Numbered from the stretch's first letter, positions 50,424 to 59,569 are shown. The stretch is DNA of 64,000 bases from JAHDVS01 sp964370985 (GCA_964370985.1 CAYJLE010000001.1:1-64000), one strand, 5' to 3'. Notes: generated by a model from the letters alone, not told the origin. Numbers and translations are program-made.

Positions 50424-51697
50424 CTGCTGTCCTCCGGCCCGAGGTCGAGGTCCTTCAGCTCCTGGTGGTGGAGGCGGTGGCCGAGCTTGGCGCGCTTCGT
50501 CGCGAGGTAGGCCCGGTTCTCCTCGTTCGGCGGCACCTCGATCGGGACCTGCTCGGCGACCGTCAGCCCGAACGCCTCGATGCCACTGATCTTGCGCGGG
50601 TTGTTGGTGAGGATCCGGATCGTGCTCAGCCCGAGGTCCGTGAGGATCTGGGAGCCGATCCCGTACTCGCGCGCGTCGGCGGGGAAGCCGAGCTCGAGGT
50701 TCGCCTCGACGGTGTCGAGCCCGCTCTCCTGCAGCTCGTACGCCTTCAGCTTGGCGAGCAGGCCGATGCCGCGGCCCTCTTGCGCCATGTAGAGGAGGAC
50801 GCCGCACGGCTCGGCGGCAATCTGGGCGAGCGCCCGCTCGAGCTGCTCGCCGCAGTCGCAGCGAAGCGAGTGGAAGACGTCGCCGGTGAGGCACTCGGAG
50901 TGGACGCGCACGAGCACGTCGCGGGCGCCCTCGAGCTCCCCGTGCACGAGCGCGACGTGGTTCTTCCCGGTCAGCTTCTCCCGGAAGGCGACCGCGGTGA
51001 ACTCCCCGAACGCGGTCGGGAGCCGCACGGACGTGACCCGCTCGACGAGCTTCTCGGTCCGGCGGCGGTACTCGATCAGGTCGGCGATCGTGATCATCAC
51101 CAGGCCATGCTTGCGGCAGTACGGGATCAGGTCGGGGACACGGGCCATCGTGCCGTCGTCGTTCATGACCTCGCAGATCACTCCGGCCGGGCTGAGTCCG
51201 GCGAGCCGGGCCAGGTCGACCGCGGCCTCGGTCTGGCCGGTGCGCTGGAGCACGCCGCCGGGCCGGGCGCGTAGCGGGAAGACGTGGCCGGGCCGGACGA
51301 TGTCGCGGGGGCCCCTCGCCGGGTCGATCGCGACCTGGATCGTGCGGGCCCGATCGGCGGCAGAGATGCCGGTGGTGACGCCCTCGCGCGCCTCGATCGA
51401 CTCGGTGAACGCCGTGCCGAACGGCGTCTGGTTGTTGTAGGTCATCGGCGGCAGGTTGAGCTCGTCGCAGCGCTCCGGGGTCAGGCAGAGGCAGATCAGG
51501 CCCCGCCCGTGGGTCGCCATGAAGTTGATCGCCTCGGGTGTCGCGAACTGGGCGGCGATCGTGAGGTCGCCCTCGTTCTCCCGGTCGGCCGCGTCGACGA
51601 CGACGACGATCTTGCCGTTGCGGATCTCCTCGATCGCCTCGTCGATCGCCGCGTGCGGGGACGCTTCTTCGATCCTCAGAGCCGGTTCGCCCGCCAT
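50420..51697 (-). CDS. ribBA: bifunctional DHBP synthase / GTP cyclohydrolase II
   Basis: 425 aa; makes both riboflavin precursors. N-terminal RibB half: VVVVDAADRENEGDLTIAAQ, MTYNNQTPFGTAFTESIEAR, RPGHVFPLRARPGGVLQRTG. C-terminal RibA half: zinc cysteines in HSECLTGDVFHSLRCDCG, and YMAQEGRGIGLLAKLKAYEL. ATG 51697, 9 nt after TACGAT. Confidence 0.97.
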   Translation of the reverse strand: MAGEPALRIEEASPHAAIDEAIEEIRNGKIVVVVDAADRENEGDLTIAAQFATPEAINFMATHGRGLICLCLTPERCDELNLPPMTYNNQTPFGTAFTESIEAREGVTTGISAADRARTIQVAIDPARGPRDIVRPGHVFPLRARPGGVLQRTGQTEAAVDLARLAGLSPAGVICEVMNDDGTMARVPDLIPYCRKHGLVMITIADLIEYRRRTEKLVERVTSVRLPTAFGEFTAVAFREKLTGKNHVALVHGELEGARDVLVRVHSECLTGDVFHSLRCDCGEQLERALAQIAAEPCGVLLYMAQEGRGIGLLAKLKAYELQESGLDTVEANLELGFPADAREYGIGSQILTDLGLSTIRILTNNPRKISGIEAFGLTVAEQVPIEVPPNEENRAYLATKRAKLGHRLHHQELKDLDLGPEDSS

Positions 51698-51706
51698 TGC
51701 AGGGAA

Positions 51707-51712
51707 ATCGTA
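51707..51712 (-). promoter_or_regulatory. -10 element (TACGAT), ribBA promoter
   Basis: TACGAT on the minus strand ends 9 nt before the ribBA ATG, in the 22-bp gap after ribE. No FMN riboswitch is visible. Confidence 0.5.
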
Positions 51713-51719
51713 CAGCTCG

Positions 51720-52325
51720 TCAGCCCGCGGGCTGTGATCGTAGCGACAGAGCCCGCTCCACGTACTTTGCGAGCACGTCGGCCTCGAGGTTGACCTCGTC
51801 GCCGGGACGCAGGGTGCCGAGCGTCGTCGCGCGGAGCGTGTGCGGGACGAGCGCAACCTCGATGGCGTCGTCGCGGATCGCAGCCACGGTGAGGCTGACT
51901 CCCGCGAGCGTGATCGAGCCCTTCTCGACGCAGTAGCGCATGATCTCCGGCGGCGCCGCGACCGTGAGTCGCGCACCGTCCCCCTCGGCTGCCGCCGCGC
52001 GCACCCGCCCGACACCGTCGACGTGTCCCTGGACGATGTGCCCGCCGAACGGCTCGCCGGCCCGCAGCGCCGGCTCGACGTTGACGGGATCGCCCGCCGC
52101 GAGCCGGGAGAGCGCCGTGCGGGAGAGCGTCTCCGGCACAGCGTCGAACGAGAGGCTGACGCCGTCGACCTCCGTCACGGTGAGGCAGACGCCGTCGAGC
52201 GCGACGGAGTCCCCGATGGCCGCCGCCGCGGCCGCGGCGGGCGCTCGGAGGCGGACACGGACGCCGTCCGCGCCGCCCTCGACCGCAAGCACCTCCCCGA
52301 CCTCGCGCACGATCCCCGTGAACAC
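51720..52325 (-). CDS. ribE: riboflavin synthase, alpha chain
   Basis: 201 aa; joins two lumazines into riboflavin. Two repeated barrels: MFTGIVREVGEVLAVEGGAD with SVALDGVCLTVTEVDG, and GGHIVQGHVDGVGRV with GSITLAGVSLTVAAIRDD. GTG 52325, 6 nt after TAAACT. Confidence 0.96.
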   Translation of the reverse strand: MFTGIVREVGEVLAVEGGADGVRVRLRAPAAAAAAAIGDSVALDGVCLTVTEVDGVSLSFDAVPETLSRTALSRLAAGDPVNVEPALRAGEPFGGHIVQGHVDGVGRVRAAAAEGDGARLTVAAPPEIMRYCVEKGSITLAGVSLTVAAIRDDAIEVALVPHTLRATTLGTLRPGDEVNLEADVLAKYVERALSLRSQPAG

Positions 52326-52331
52326 CCGCCG

Positions 52332-52337
52332 AGTTTA
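52332..52337 (-). promoter_or_regulatory. -10 element (TAAACT), leaderless ribE promoter
   Basis: TAAACT on the minus strand ends 6 nt before the ribE GTG. Confidence 0.5.
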
Positions 52338-52360
52338 CGGGGTCGAGCCGGCGAGGCAGC

Positions 52361-53338
52361 TCAGGGGGCGTTCACGTAGGCGGTCAGGAGCACGTCCTGG
52401 CCGACCTGCTCCGCGGCCAGCCGCTGGAGGGAGACCGGGGCGGGGAGGCCGGCGAGCAGTCCGGGCCCGTCGCCCGCGAGCGTCGGCGCCACGAACACGA
52501 GCACCTTGTCCACGAGCCCCGCGACGAGGAAGGAGGCCGCGATCGTCGCGCCGCCCTCGAGCAGCAGCGACTGGACGCCTTCTGCCGCGAGTGCGGCGAG
52601 CTCCTCCTCGAGCGGGCCCGGACGCAGCTCCAGGTCGGAGCCGGGCGGGAGCGGCCCCCGCCCGAAGGCGAGGCGCCTGGGCTGCCGCGCGGCCTCGACG
52701 CCCCTGGCGGTGAGAAGCGGCGCGTCGGCCCGGACCGTGCCCATCCCGACCGCGACCGCGTCGACGGCGGCGCGCAGCTCGTGCACGCGGCCGCGCGCCG
52801 CCTCGCCGGAAACCCAGCGGAAGCCGGGCACGGTCATGCGCCCGTCGAGCGTGACCGCGGCCTTGTAGGTGACGAACGGGCGGCCCCTGGCCACCCACGT
52901 CCGGTACGCCTCGTTCTGGACGCGGGCTCGCCACTCGAGCCGGCCGCCCGCGAGCTCGACGTCGACCCCGGCCGCCCGCAGCCGATCGAAGCCCCTGCCG
53001 TTCGTGGCCGGGTTCGGATCCCCGGTCGCCGCGACCACGCGGGCGATGCCCGCGGCGACGACCGCGTCGACGCAGGGAGGCGTCCGCCCCTGGTGCGCGC
53101 AGGGCTCGAGCGTCACGTACAGCGTCGCGCCGCGCGCCCGCTCGCCGGCCCGCTCGAGCGCCACGATCTCAGCGTGCGGGCCGCCGGCGCGCTCGTGCCA
53201 CCCCTCCCCCACCACCGCACCGTCCGGCGCGATGACGACAGCGCCGACCACCGGGTTCGGGCGGGTGCCGCCGCGGCCGCGCTCGGCCAGCTCGAGCGCC
53301 CGCTCCAGGTGCGGCGGCTCAGGCAACGGCGCGGACAA
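52361..53338 (-). CDS. ribD: bifunctional pyrimidine deaminase/reductase RibD
   Basis: 325 aa; second and third steps of riboflavin synthesis. Deaminase zinc site HAEIVALERAG with VTLEPCAHQGRTPPC; reductase half starts FVTYKAAVTLDGRM and has LLLEGGATIAASFL. TTG 53338 is the longest start and overlaps rpe by 20 bp; TTG 53326 is possible. Confidence 0.95.
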   Translation of the reverse strand: MSAPLPEPPHLERALELAERGRGGTRPNPVVGAVVIAPDGAVVGEGWHERAGGPHAEIVALERAGERARGATLYVTLEPCAHQGRTPPCVDAVVAAGIARVVAATGDPNPATNGRGFDRLRAAGVDVELAGGRLEWRARVQNEAYRTWVARGRPFVTYKAAVTLDGRMTVPGFRWVSGEAARGRVHELRAAVDAVAVGMGTVRADAPLLTARGVEAARQPRRLAFGRGPLPPGSDLELRPGPLEEELAALAAEGVQSLLLEGGATIAASFLVAGLVDKVLVFVAPTLAGDGPGLLAGLPAPVSLQRLAAEQVGQDVLLTAYVNAP

Positions 53339-53996
53339 GGCCCTCGTACGCCCCGGCCACGTCCCCGTGGTAGAAGATCGCGCTGCCCGCGACGATCAGG
53401 TCGGCGCCCGCCTCGCGAACGACGCCCACGTTGTCCGGGGTGACGCCGCCGTCGACCTGGATCAGGAGGGCGGGGCCGAGCAGGCCGCGGAGCCCGCGCA
53501 CGCGCTCGAGCGACTCGGGGATGAATGCCTGGCCCGAGTAGCCGGGGTGGACGCTCATGCAGAGCACGAGGTCGACGTCGCGCGCGGCATCCGCGGCGGC
53601 CTCGATCGGGGTGTCCGGGTTGATCGCGATCCCGACGCCGAGGTCGCACGCGCGCGCGGCCGCCACGGCCGCTGCCGGGTCGGAGCAGACCTCGAGGTGG
53701 AAGGTGACGCTGTCCCCGCCCGCCTGCCTGATCTGCTCGAAGTGGGCGTCGGGCGCGTCGACCATGAGGTGGCAGTCCAGGCGGCCACCCGCCCGGTGCA
53801 CGACGGGGGCGACGGCCTGGACGACGACCGGCCCGATCGTCACCGGCGGGATGAAGCGGCCGTCCCCGACGTCCACGTGGAAGACACGGGCGCCGGCAGC
53901 GAGGAGCGTCTCGATCTGCTCGCCGAGGCGCAGGAAGTCGGCCGCGTAGAGGGACGGCTCGATCTCCACGCCCCCGATCCAGTCGCGCCAGCCCAC
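53319..53996 (-). CDS. rpe: ribulose-phosphate 3-epimerase
   Basis: 225 aa TIM barrel interconverting ribulose-5-P and xylulose-5-P. EPSLYAADFLRLGEQIETL, FHVDVGDGRFIPPVTIGP, DCHLMVDAPD, CMSVHPGYSGQAF and QVDGGVTPDN. GTG 53996 lies 6 nt after TAAGAT. Upstream of ribD, supplying ribulose-5-P. Confidence 0.96.
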   Translation of the reverse strand: MGWRDWIGGVEIEPSLYAADFLRLGEQIETLLAAGARVFHVDVGDGRFIPPVTIGPVVVQAVAPVVHRAGGRLDCHLMVDAPDAHFEQIRQAGGDSVTFHLEVCSDPAAAVAAARACDLGVGIAINPDTPIEAAADAARDVDLVLCMSVHPGYSGQAFIPESLERVRGLRGLLGPALLIQVDGGVTPDNVGVVREAGADLIVAGSAIFYHGDVAGAYEGLVRAVA

Positions 53997-54002
53997 GATG
54001 GG

Positions 54003-54008
54003 ATCTTA
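54003..54008 (-). promoter_or_regulatory. -10 element (TAAGAT) for rpe, built on the rsmB stop
   Basis: TAAGAT on the minus strand begins with the TAA stop of rsmB (54008-54006) and ends 6 nt before the rpe GTG. Confidence 0.5.
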
Positions 54009-55286
54009 TTGACGGCGGACGCGAGCCACGAAGAAGCCCGAGGTGCCGTGCCGGTGGGGCAGGGTGAGGAGGAACTCGGGACGGCGCGGGTGGCGGTACG
54101 CGGGCCACTCGGCGCCGAGGTCGTCGGCGGGGAGCCCGAGGGCGTCGACGACAAGCTCGTTCTCGGCCGCGTTGATCGTGCACACGGCGTAGACGATCGT
54201 GCCACCCGGCCGCACGCGCTCCGCGGCGGCTCGGGCGAGCGCGAGCTGGAGCTCGGGCAGCGGCTTCGCGCGCCACCGCAGGTCCGGTCGGGACGCGAGC
54301 GTTCCGAGGCCCGAGCAGGGGGCGTCCACGAGCGCCCGGTCGAAGTCCGCGAGCTCCGGGGGCAGCGCCAGCCCGTCCGCGTGGACGACCCTGACGTTCG
54401 CCGCCCCCAGGCGCATGGCAACCCGCTCGAGCTCCCGGGCCCGCCCCTCGTCGAGATCGACGGCGACGACGTCGCCCGCGAGCTGCGTGGCCTTGCCGCC
54501 CGGGGCGGCGCACAGGTCGAGCACCCGCTCACCCGGACGGGAGCCAACGACGAGACCCGCGAGCTGGGAGCCGCGACTCTGGGGCCAGACCAGCCCTCGC
54601 TCGAGCCAGTCGGCGGGGACACGGTCGACACGGAGCGCGTCGGGCAGGTCCAGGAACCGCTCCCCGGCGAGAGCGGCGGAATCCGCGACCTTCCGGCGGT
54701 TGACCCGGACCGCCGTCTCCGCGGGCCCGTTCTGGGCGCGCATGAGCGCGAGCGCCTCCTCCTCGCCGAGCTCGCGCCACCACGTCTCGGCGACCCAGTC
54801 GGGATAGGAGTGCCGAAGCGCCGCCTGCGCCGGGGTCGCCTCCCCGAGCGAAGCGAGCACCTCGTCGATCCCGGCCGCGAGGCGGCGCAGCACCGCGTTC
54901 GCGAAGCCGACGGCCCGCTCGAGCCCGGCGCGCCGCACGAGCTCGACCGACTCGTCGACGGCCGCGTGCGCCGGCACCGAGCCCGCGTACGCGAGCTGGT
55001 AGGCGCCGAGTCGCAGCGCGGCGCGGACGGGGACGTCGAGCCTCGCCAAGGGACGGCGCCCGAGCAGCTCGATCGCGTGGTCGAGCGGCCGAACGAGCCG
55101 CACGGTGCCGTAGGCGAGCTCCATCGCGAACGCGCGGTCGCGCTCGTCGAGCCCGGCGGCCTCCGCAGCCGAGCGGAACGCCCGATCGGCCCAGGCGCCG
55201 TCCTCGAACACCCGCACCACGACCTGGAAGGCGACCTCCCGTGCCGTCCGCGGCGCCCGCATCCTCAGCCGCTGCGGCGGGGCCAC
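54006..55286 (-). CDS. rsmB: 16S rRNA (cytosine967-C5)-methyltransferase RsmB
   Basis: 426 aa. N-terminal NusB-like domain (REVAFQVVVRVFEDGAWADR, AVGFANAVLRRLA), then the methylase: LDLCAAPGGKATQLAGDV, catalytic Cys in VDAPCSGLGTLASRPDLRW and a second Cys in VYAVCTINAAENE. GTG 55286 is preferred because GGAGG lies 8 nt upstream; ATG 55262 is the alternative. Confidence 0.94.
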   Translation of the reverse strand: MAPPQRLRMRAPRTAREVAFQVVVRVFEDGAWADRAFRSAAEAAGLDERDRAFAMELAYGTVRLVRPLDHAIELLGRRPLARLDVPVRAALRLGAYQLAYAGSVPAHAAVDESVELVRRAGLERAVGFANAVLRRLAAGIDEVLASLGEATPAQAALRHSYPDWVAETWWRELGEEEALALMRAQNGPAETAVRVNRRKVADSAALAGERFLDLPDALRVDRVPADWLERGLVWPQSRGSQLAGLVVGSRPGERVLDLCAAPGGKATQLAGDVVAVDLDEGRARELERVAMRLGAANVRVVHADGLALPPELADFDRALVDAPCSGLGTLASRPDLRWRAKPLPELQLALARAAAERVRPGGTIVYAVCTINAAENELVVDALGLPADDLGAEWPAYRHPRRPEFLLTLPHRHGTSGFFVARVRRQ

Positions 55287-55307
55287 CCCATGCCTCCACC
55301 CAGCTTC

Positions 55308-55313
55308 AGCCTA
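55308..55313 (-). promoter_or_regulatory. -10 element (TAGGCT) of rsmB
   Basis: TAGGCT on the minus strand, 21 nt before the GTG of rsmB, with GGAGG in the leader. In a 91-bp gap after fmt. Confidence 0.5.
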
Positions 55314-55377
55314 GCCGGGAAGTCCGCGCGCATGTGAAACGGAATGCGCCATCTTCGTGCCGTGACCGTGTCGGCTT

Positions 55378-56199
55378 TCACTCCCTGAGCCCGCGCAGGT
55401 ACTCGGCGCCCGTCATCCGCCGGCGCCCCTCCGGCTGCACCTCGAGCAGCTCGATCCCGTCGACGACGAGCTCCGAGTCGGGCCGTGCCGGGCGGGCCCT
55501 CCAGACGGTCAGCATCCGCCCCCGCACGGTGCCGCGCGCGCCGATGTGCGGGGAGAGGGCGCGCACGCGGTCGAGCGTCTCCCGTACCGGTCGCGTCCAG
55601 TCGAGGACCCGGTCGGGGGCCGTGATCTTCGCGGCGTAGGTGACCCCGTCGCCGGCCTGGGGCACAAACCGGATCTGCTCGGGCGCTTCGAGCAGCGACG
55701 CGAGGAGCTCGACCGCGACCGCGGCCGCGCGCTCGTAGACAGCCCCCGCGTCGTCCCCCGCGTCGACGGGGAAGGCCCGCCGGGCCGCGACCGGCCCCGC
55801 GTCGAGCTCCGCCGTGGTGCGGTGGATCGTCACGCCGGTCTCCCGGTCGCCGGCCATGAGGGCCCGCTCGACGGGCGCGGCGCCGCGCCAGCGCGGCAGC
55901 AGCGACGGGTGGACGTTCAGCCACAGCCGCTCGTCGAGGAGCGAGGCGGGAACGAGAGCGCCGTATGCGCAGATGACGACCACTCCGGCGCTTCCGGGCG
56001 CATGCTCGAGGCGCTCGGGCTGGCTGATGGGGATCCCCAGCCGCTCCGCTGCAACCTTCGCGGGCGGCGGGCCGGGTCGACGGCCACGGCCCCTGGGGCG
56101 GTCGGGCCGCGTGACGAGCAGCTCGATCTCGTGCAGCGGGGCAAGTCCTTCGAGCACCGCGGCGCCGAACGGCGCGGTGGCCGCCACGACGAGCCGCAT
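55378..56199 (-). CDS. fmt: methionyl-tRNA formyltransferase
   Basis: 273 aa; formylates initiator Met-tRNA. VTRPDRPRGRGRRPGPPPAK, NVHPSLLPRWRGAAPVERAL with catalytic HPSLLP, and TIHRTTAELDAGPVAAR. Shorter than the usual 310 aa, mostly in the C-terminal tRNA-binding domain. Follows def by 13 bp. Confidence 0.94.
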   Translation of the reverse strand: MRLVVAATAPFGAAVLEGLAPLHEIELLVTRPDRPRGRGRRPGPPPAKVAAERLGIPISQPERLEHAPGSAGVVVICAYGALVPASLLDERLWLNVHPSLLPRWRGAAPVERALMAGDRETGVTIHRTTAELDAGPVAARRAFPVDAGDDAGAVYERAAAVAVELLASLLEAPEQIRFVPQAGDGVTYAAKITAPDRVLDWTRPVRETLDRVRALSPHIGARGTVRGRMLTVWRARPARPDSELVVDGIELLEVQPEGRRRMTGAEYLRGLRE

Positions 56200-56212
56200 C
56201 CCCGAGCCCTCT

Positions 56213-56812
56213 CTAGTCCAGTCCGCCGAGAACCGGCTGGGGCCGGAGCTTCGCCAGCGCCGACCTGCGCTGGTCGGGCGCGGCGCGGTCGATGATGAGG
56301 ACGCCCTCGAGGTGGTCGAGCTCGTGCTGGATCACGCGGGCTTCGAGCCCCTCGGCCTCGATCCGCAAAGCCTCGCCGACGACGCCCCGGGCCTCGACGG
56401 TGATGGCCACGGGTCGCACGACCTCCACGGTCACGCCGGCAGCGTCGAGCGACAGGCACCCCTCCTCCACCGTGTCGACGCCGTCCGAGCTCGCGACGAT
56501 CACCGGGTTGACCAGCACCGCCGGCTCCCCGTCCTCGTCGGCCTGGTGGACGAGTACCCGTTGCAGCACGCCGAGCTGCGGCGCCGCGAGCCCGACCCCC
56601 CGTGCCTTCTGCATCACGTACACCATCCGCGCCGCGAGCGTGGCGAGCGCGTGGTCGAAGCCGGTGACCTCCCGGGCCTTCATCCGGAGCACGGGGTCCG
56701 GGTACTGGCGCACGGAGCCGTACACGTAGCGGCGGCGCGCTTCGCGCTCCGCTGCCTCCTCCTCGCCCGACTCCTCGGTCGACTCCTGGATCCGCTCCTC
56801 GATCTCAGCCAT
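56213..56812 (-). CDS. def: peptide deformylase
   Basis: 199 aa metalloprotease removing the formyl group. Motifs GVGLAAPQLGVLQR, EEGCLSLDAAGV and QHELDHLEGVL. An acidic N-terminal extension (EERIQESTEESGEEEAAERE) precedes the domain. ATG 56812 is 7 nt after TAGACT. Confidence 0.96.
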   Translation of the reverse strand: MAEIEERIQESTEESGEEEAAEREARRRYVYGSVRQYPDPVLRMKAREVTGFDHALATLAARMVYVMQKARGVGLAAPQLGVLQRVLVHQADEDGEPAVLVNPVIVASSDGVDTVEEGCLSLDAAGVTVEVVRPVAITVEARGVVGEALRIEAEGLEARVIQHELDHLEGVLIIDRAAPDQRRSALAKLRPQPVLGGLD

Positions 56813-56819
56813 CGAGCGC

Positions 56820-56825
56820 AGTCTA
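56820..56825 (-). promoter_or_regulatory. -10 element (TAGACT), leaderless def promoter
   Basis: TAGACT on the minus strand ends 7 nt before the def ATG. Confidence 0.55.
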
Positions 56826-56847
56826 GCCGCGTGCGGCGCCCGGCCTC

Positions 56848-58779
56848 CTACACCGACTGGGGGTCGACGTCGACCGATGCGGTAAGGCCGTCGCGACGCA
56901 TCGCCCTGGCCGCGCCGGCCAGGAGCGCAGCCGCGCGCGCGGCCGTGGGGCGCGGGTCGCCAGCCTTGACGAGCAGCTGCGCTCGATGGCGTCCGCGCAG
57001 CCGCAGGATCGCCGCCGGGCCGAGCACATCGCCGCCCGCGACGGCCTCGAGCCCGGGGCGCAGCTCGGCGAGAAGCGCGAGCGGCGCGGACGGGTCGGCG
57101 GCGGTGGCGACGACGCGGACGAGGTGGCGAAACGGCGGCAGGCGGAGCTCGCGGCGGCGCTCGAGCTCCCCCGCGAGGAACTCGGCGACGGCGTGCCGGG
57201 CAGCCAGGGCGATCGGCCGCGCGTCCGGCGAGAAGGTCTGGACGAGCACCCGGCCGGGCCGGTCGCGGCCGCTGCGCCCGGCGAGCTGCGTCACGAGCTG
57301 GAACGTACGCTCCTCCGCCCGGAAGTCCGGCAGGAGCATGCCGCAGTCGGCGTCGACAACCGCGGCCAGGTCGACTCCGGGGAAGTGATGTCCCTTCGCG
57401 ACCATCTGCGTCCCGAGCAGGACGGCCCGATCGGTGCTCGCGAAGCGCGCGAGGATCGCGTCGTGGCCGTCTCGCGCGGCGACGTCGGCATCGAGCCGGA
57501 GCAGCTCGAGCTCGGGGACCGCCGCGGCGAGCTCCCGCTGGAGATGCTCGGTGCCGGCGCCGAGCCGCATCAGCTCGGCAGAGCCGCACGCGGCGCACAG
57601 GCTCGGGGCCGGCTCGACGTGGCCGCAGTGATGGCAGTGAAGCCGCCGGTCGTGATGCAGGACGAGCGAGACGTCGCAAGAGCCGCAGCGGATCGTCTGC
57701 CCGCAGCCCCGGCAGTGGAGCGCGGGAGCGACGCCACGCCTGTTCAGGAGCAGGATCCCCTTGCCGCCGCGGTCGACAAGGCGCCCGAGCTCGCGCAGGA
57801 GCGGGCCCGAGAGCGGGTAGCCGCGCTCGCGTCGCATGTCCACGATCTTCACCGGCGGAAGCGGACGTGCCAGGCGGGCGCCGAGCTCGAGACGCTCGAG
57901 CAACTCCCAGCTCTCGGGCCGGGGGGTGGCGCTGCCGAACACCGCGACTGCGCCCTCGAGCGTGGCGCGCTTCGCCGCGACGGCCCGCGCGTCGTAGCGG
58001 GGATCCGAATCCTGCTTGTAGGAGGGGTCGTGCTCCTCGTCGACGCAGACGAGGCCGAGGCCCCTGACCGGCGCGAACACCGCAGAGCGCGCTCCGACGA
58101 CGATGCGCGCCTCACCGCGGTCGATCCGCTCCCGCTCGTCCCTGCGCTCGGCGTCCGAGAGGCCCGAATGGAGGCAGGCAACGAGGTCGCCGAACCGGGC
58201 GCGGAAGCGGGCGAGCGCCTGCGGGGTGAGCGCGATCTCCGGGACGAGCACGATCGCTCCGAGCCCCCGTCCGAGCACGGTCGCGCACGCCCGCAGGTAG
58301 ACCTCGGTCTTGCCGCTGCCGGTGGCGCCGTGGAGGAGGAAGCGGCCCCCGCCGCCGCCGAGAGCCGTGACGATCCGCTCGAGCGCCCGCTCCTGCCCGG
58401 CCGTCAGCGTCTCCGGCTCGGCCTCCGCGGGCAGCGCCGCCGCACCCGGGCGCTTCGGCTCGGCTCCCTTCCGACGGACCCGCGCCGCGGGCGCGACCAG
58501 GGCGAGCGCCCGGCCGGGCGTCGAGCCGTAGTAGTCGGCGACCCAGAGCGCCAGGTCGACGAGCGCGGCCGGGACGCTCCCGAGCACACGCTCGATCGCC
58601 ACCGGCTCGACGCCGTCCGGCGCCGCGTCGAAGACCGCGACGACGACGCCGCGACGGGTCGCGCGCCCGAGCGGCGCGGAAACCACCGATCCCTTCTCGA
58701 GCCCGTCGCCGAGGTAGGTGAACGGACGGGTCAGCGCCCGGGTGGTCACAAGCGGGTGCACGGACGCGAAGCGGGCCAC
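56848..58779 (-). CDS. priA: primosomal protein N' (replication restart helicase)
   Basis: 643 aa. Walker A LLHGATGSGKTEVYLRA, DEEH box VCVDEEHDPSYKQDSDPRYD, zinc cysteines CRGCGQTIRCGSC, CHHCGH and CAACGS, and helicase C-terminal LVTQLAGRSGRDRPGRVLVQ. It may be a shorter actinobacterial form. GTG 58779, 6 nt after TAGGCT; divergent from the DtxR-type gene. Confidence 0.94.
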   Translation of the reverse strand: MARFASVHPLVTTRALTRPFTYLGDGLEKGSVVSAPLGRATRRGVVVAVFDAAPDGVEPVAIERVLGSVPAALVDLALWVADYYGSTPGRALALVAPAARVRRKGAEPKRPGAAALPAEAEPETLTAGQERALERIVTALGGGGGRFLLHGATGSGKTEVYLRACATVLGRGLGAIVLVPEIALTPQALARFRARFGDLVACLHSGLSDAERRDERERIDRGEARIVVGARSAVFAPVRGLGLVCVDEEHDPSYKQDSDPRYDARAVAAKRATLEGAVAVFGSATPRPESWELLERLELGARLARPLPPVKIVDMRRERGYPLSGPLLRELGRLVDRGGKGILLLNRRGVAPALHCRGCGQTIRCGSCDVSLVLHHDRRLHCHHCGHVEPAPSLCAACGSAELMRLGAGTEHLQRELAAAVPELELLRLDADVAARDGHDAILARFASTDRAVLLGTQMVAKGHHFPGVDLAAVVDADCGMLLPDFRAEERTFQLVTQLAGRSGRDRPGRVLVQTFSPDARPIALAARHAVAEFLAGELERRRELRLPPFRHLVRVVATAADPSAPLALLAELRPGLEAVAGGDVLGPAAILRLRGRHRAQLLVKAGDPRPTAARAAALLAGAARAMRRDGLTASVDVDPQSV

Positions 58780-58785
58780 CGAACC

Positions 58786-58791
58786 AGCCTA
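58786..58791 (-). promoter_or_regulatory. -10 element (TAGGCT), leaderless priA promoter
   Basis: TAGGCT on the minus strand ends 6 nt before the priA GTG. Confidence 0.6.
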
Positions 58792-58843
58792 GCGCCGGCG
58801 TCGACGGCAGCGGGCCGCGCCCGGTGAGCCCAGATCCCCTGGC

Positions 58844-58849
58844 TACAAT
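58844..58849 (+). promoter_or_regulatory. -10 element (TACAAT), DtxR-family gene
   Basis: TACAAT ends 9 nt before ATG 58859. The divergent priA -10 is 53 bp away. An iron-box-like operator was not seen. Confidence 0.6.
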
Positions 58850-58858
58850 CGCTCGGGG

Positions 58859-59569
58859 ATGGCACACGGGCACTCACTCGACACGTACCTCGAGACCGTC
58901 TACTTCCTCGCGTTCCCGATCGGGGAGTACGGCCCGGTCGTGAAGGACTCGCCCGCTCTCGCGTCCCGCGTCGCGGAGATGCTCGGCGTCTCGCGTGCCT
59001 CGGCCGGGGAGATGCTGAAGCGGCTCGAGGCGGATGGGCTGGTCGAGCGCGGCGAGCGCAAGGAGGTGATCCTCACCCCCGCCGGCCGCATCGCTGCCGA
59101 GAGGGTGATCCGCCGCCACCGGCTGATCGAGTGCCTCCTGACCGGGTTCATGGGCTACACGGGCGCCGAGGCGCACGAGCAGGCGGACGCGCTCGCGGAC
59201 ACGTTCACGGACGACATGATCGAGCGGATCGCGGGGCGGCTCGGGCAGCCCGAGCGCTGCCCGCACGGCTGGCCGGTCGACCCCGCGGTCGAGCAGGCCG
59301 AGAACCGCGAGCTCGTCGCCCTCGCCGACCTCGAGCCGGGTGGGCGGGCGACGATCGTCAGGCTCGCCGAGCACGACGGCGACCTGCTGCACTGGTTCTA
59401 CGACGAGGGCCTCGTGCCCGGTACCGATGTCGAGGTGCTCGCCACCGCTCCCGCCGCGGGCCAGGTCGTCCTCGCGATCGACGGTGCGGAGCGCGCGATC
59501 GGCCAGCCCGCTGCCGCGGGCCTGTTCGTTCGCCGGGCCGCGTTGCGGCGCGCCTCAGGCGCTCGCTGA
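58859..59569 (+). CDS. DtxR/MntR-family metal-dependent regulator
   Basis: 236 aa: winged helix (SRVAEMLGVSRASAGEMLKR), metal-binding dimerisation domain (RLIECLLTGFMGYTGAEAHE, ERCPHGWPVDP) and C-terminal FeoA/SH3-like domain (LAEHDGDLLHWFYDEGLVPG). Likely an Fe2+ or Mn2+ sensing repressor; which metal cannot be told. Start ATG 58859 has no SD. Ends convergent with metK (15-bp overlap). Confidence 0.92.
   Translation: MAHGHSLDTYLETVYFLAFPIGEYGPVVKDSPALASRVAEMLGVSRASAGEMLKRLEADGLVERGERKEVILTPAGRIAAERVIRRHRLIECLLTGFMGYTGAEAHEQADALADTFTDDMIERIAGRLGQPERCPHGWPVDPAVEQAENRELVALADLEPGGRATIVRLAEHDGDLLHWFYDEGLVPGTDVEVLATAPAAGQVVLAIDGAERAIGQPAAAGLFVRRAALRRASGAR

Noticed and set aside
52326..53338. FMN riboswitch before the riboflavin genes
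   Set aside because: Gaps around ribD, ribE and ribBA are only a few tens of bases and lack the conserved RFN blocks.
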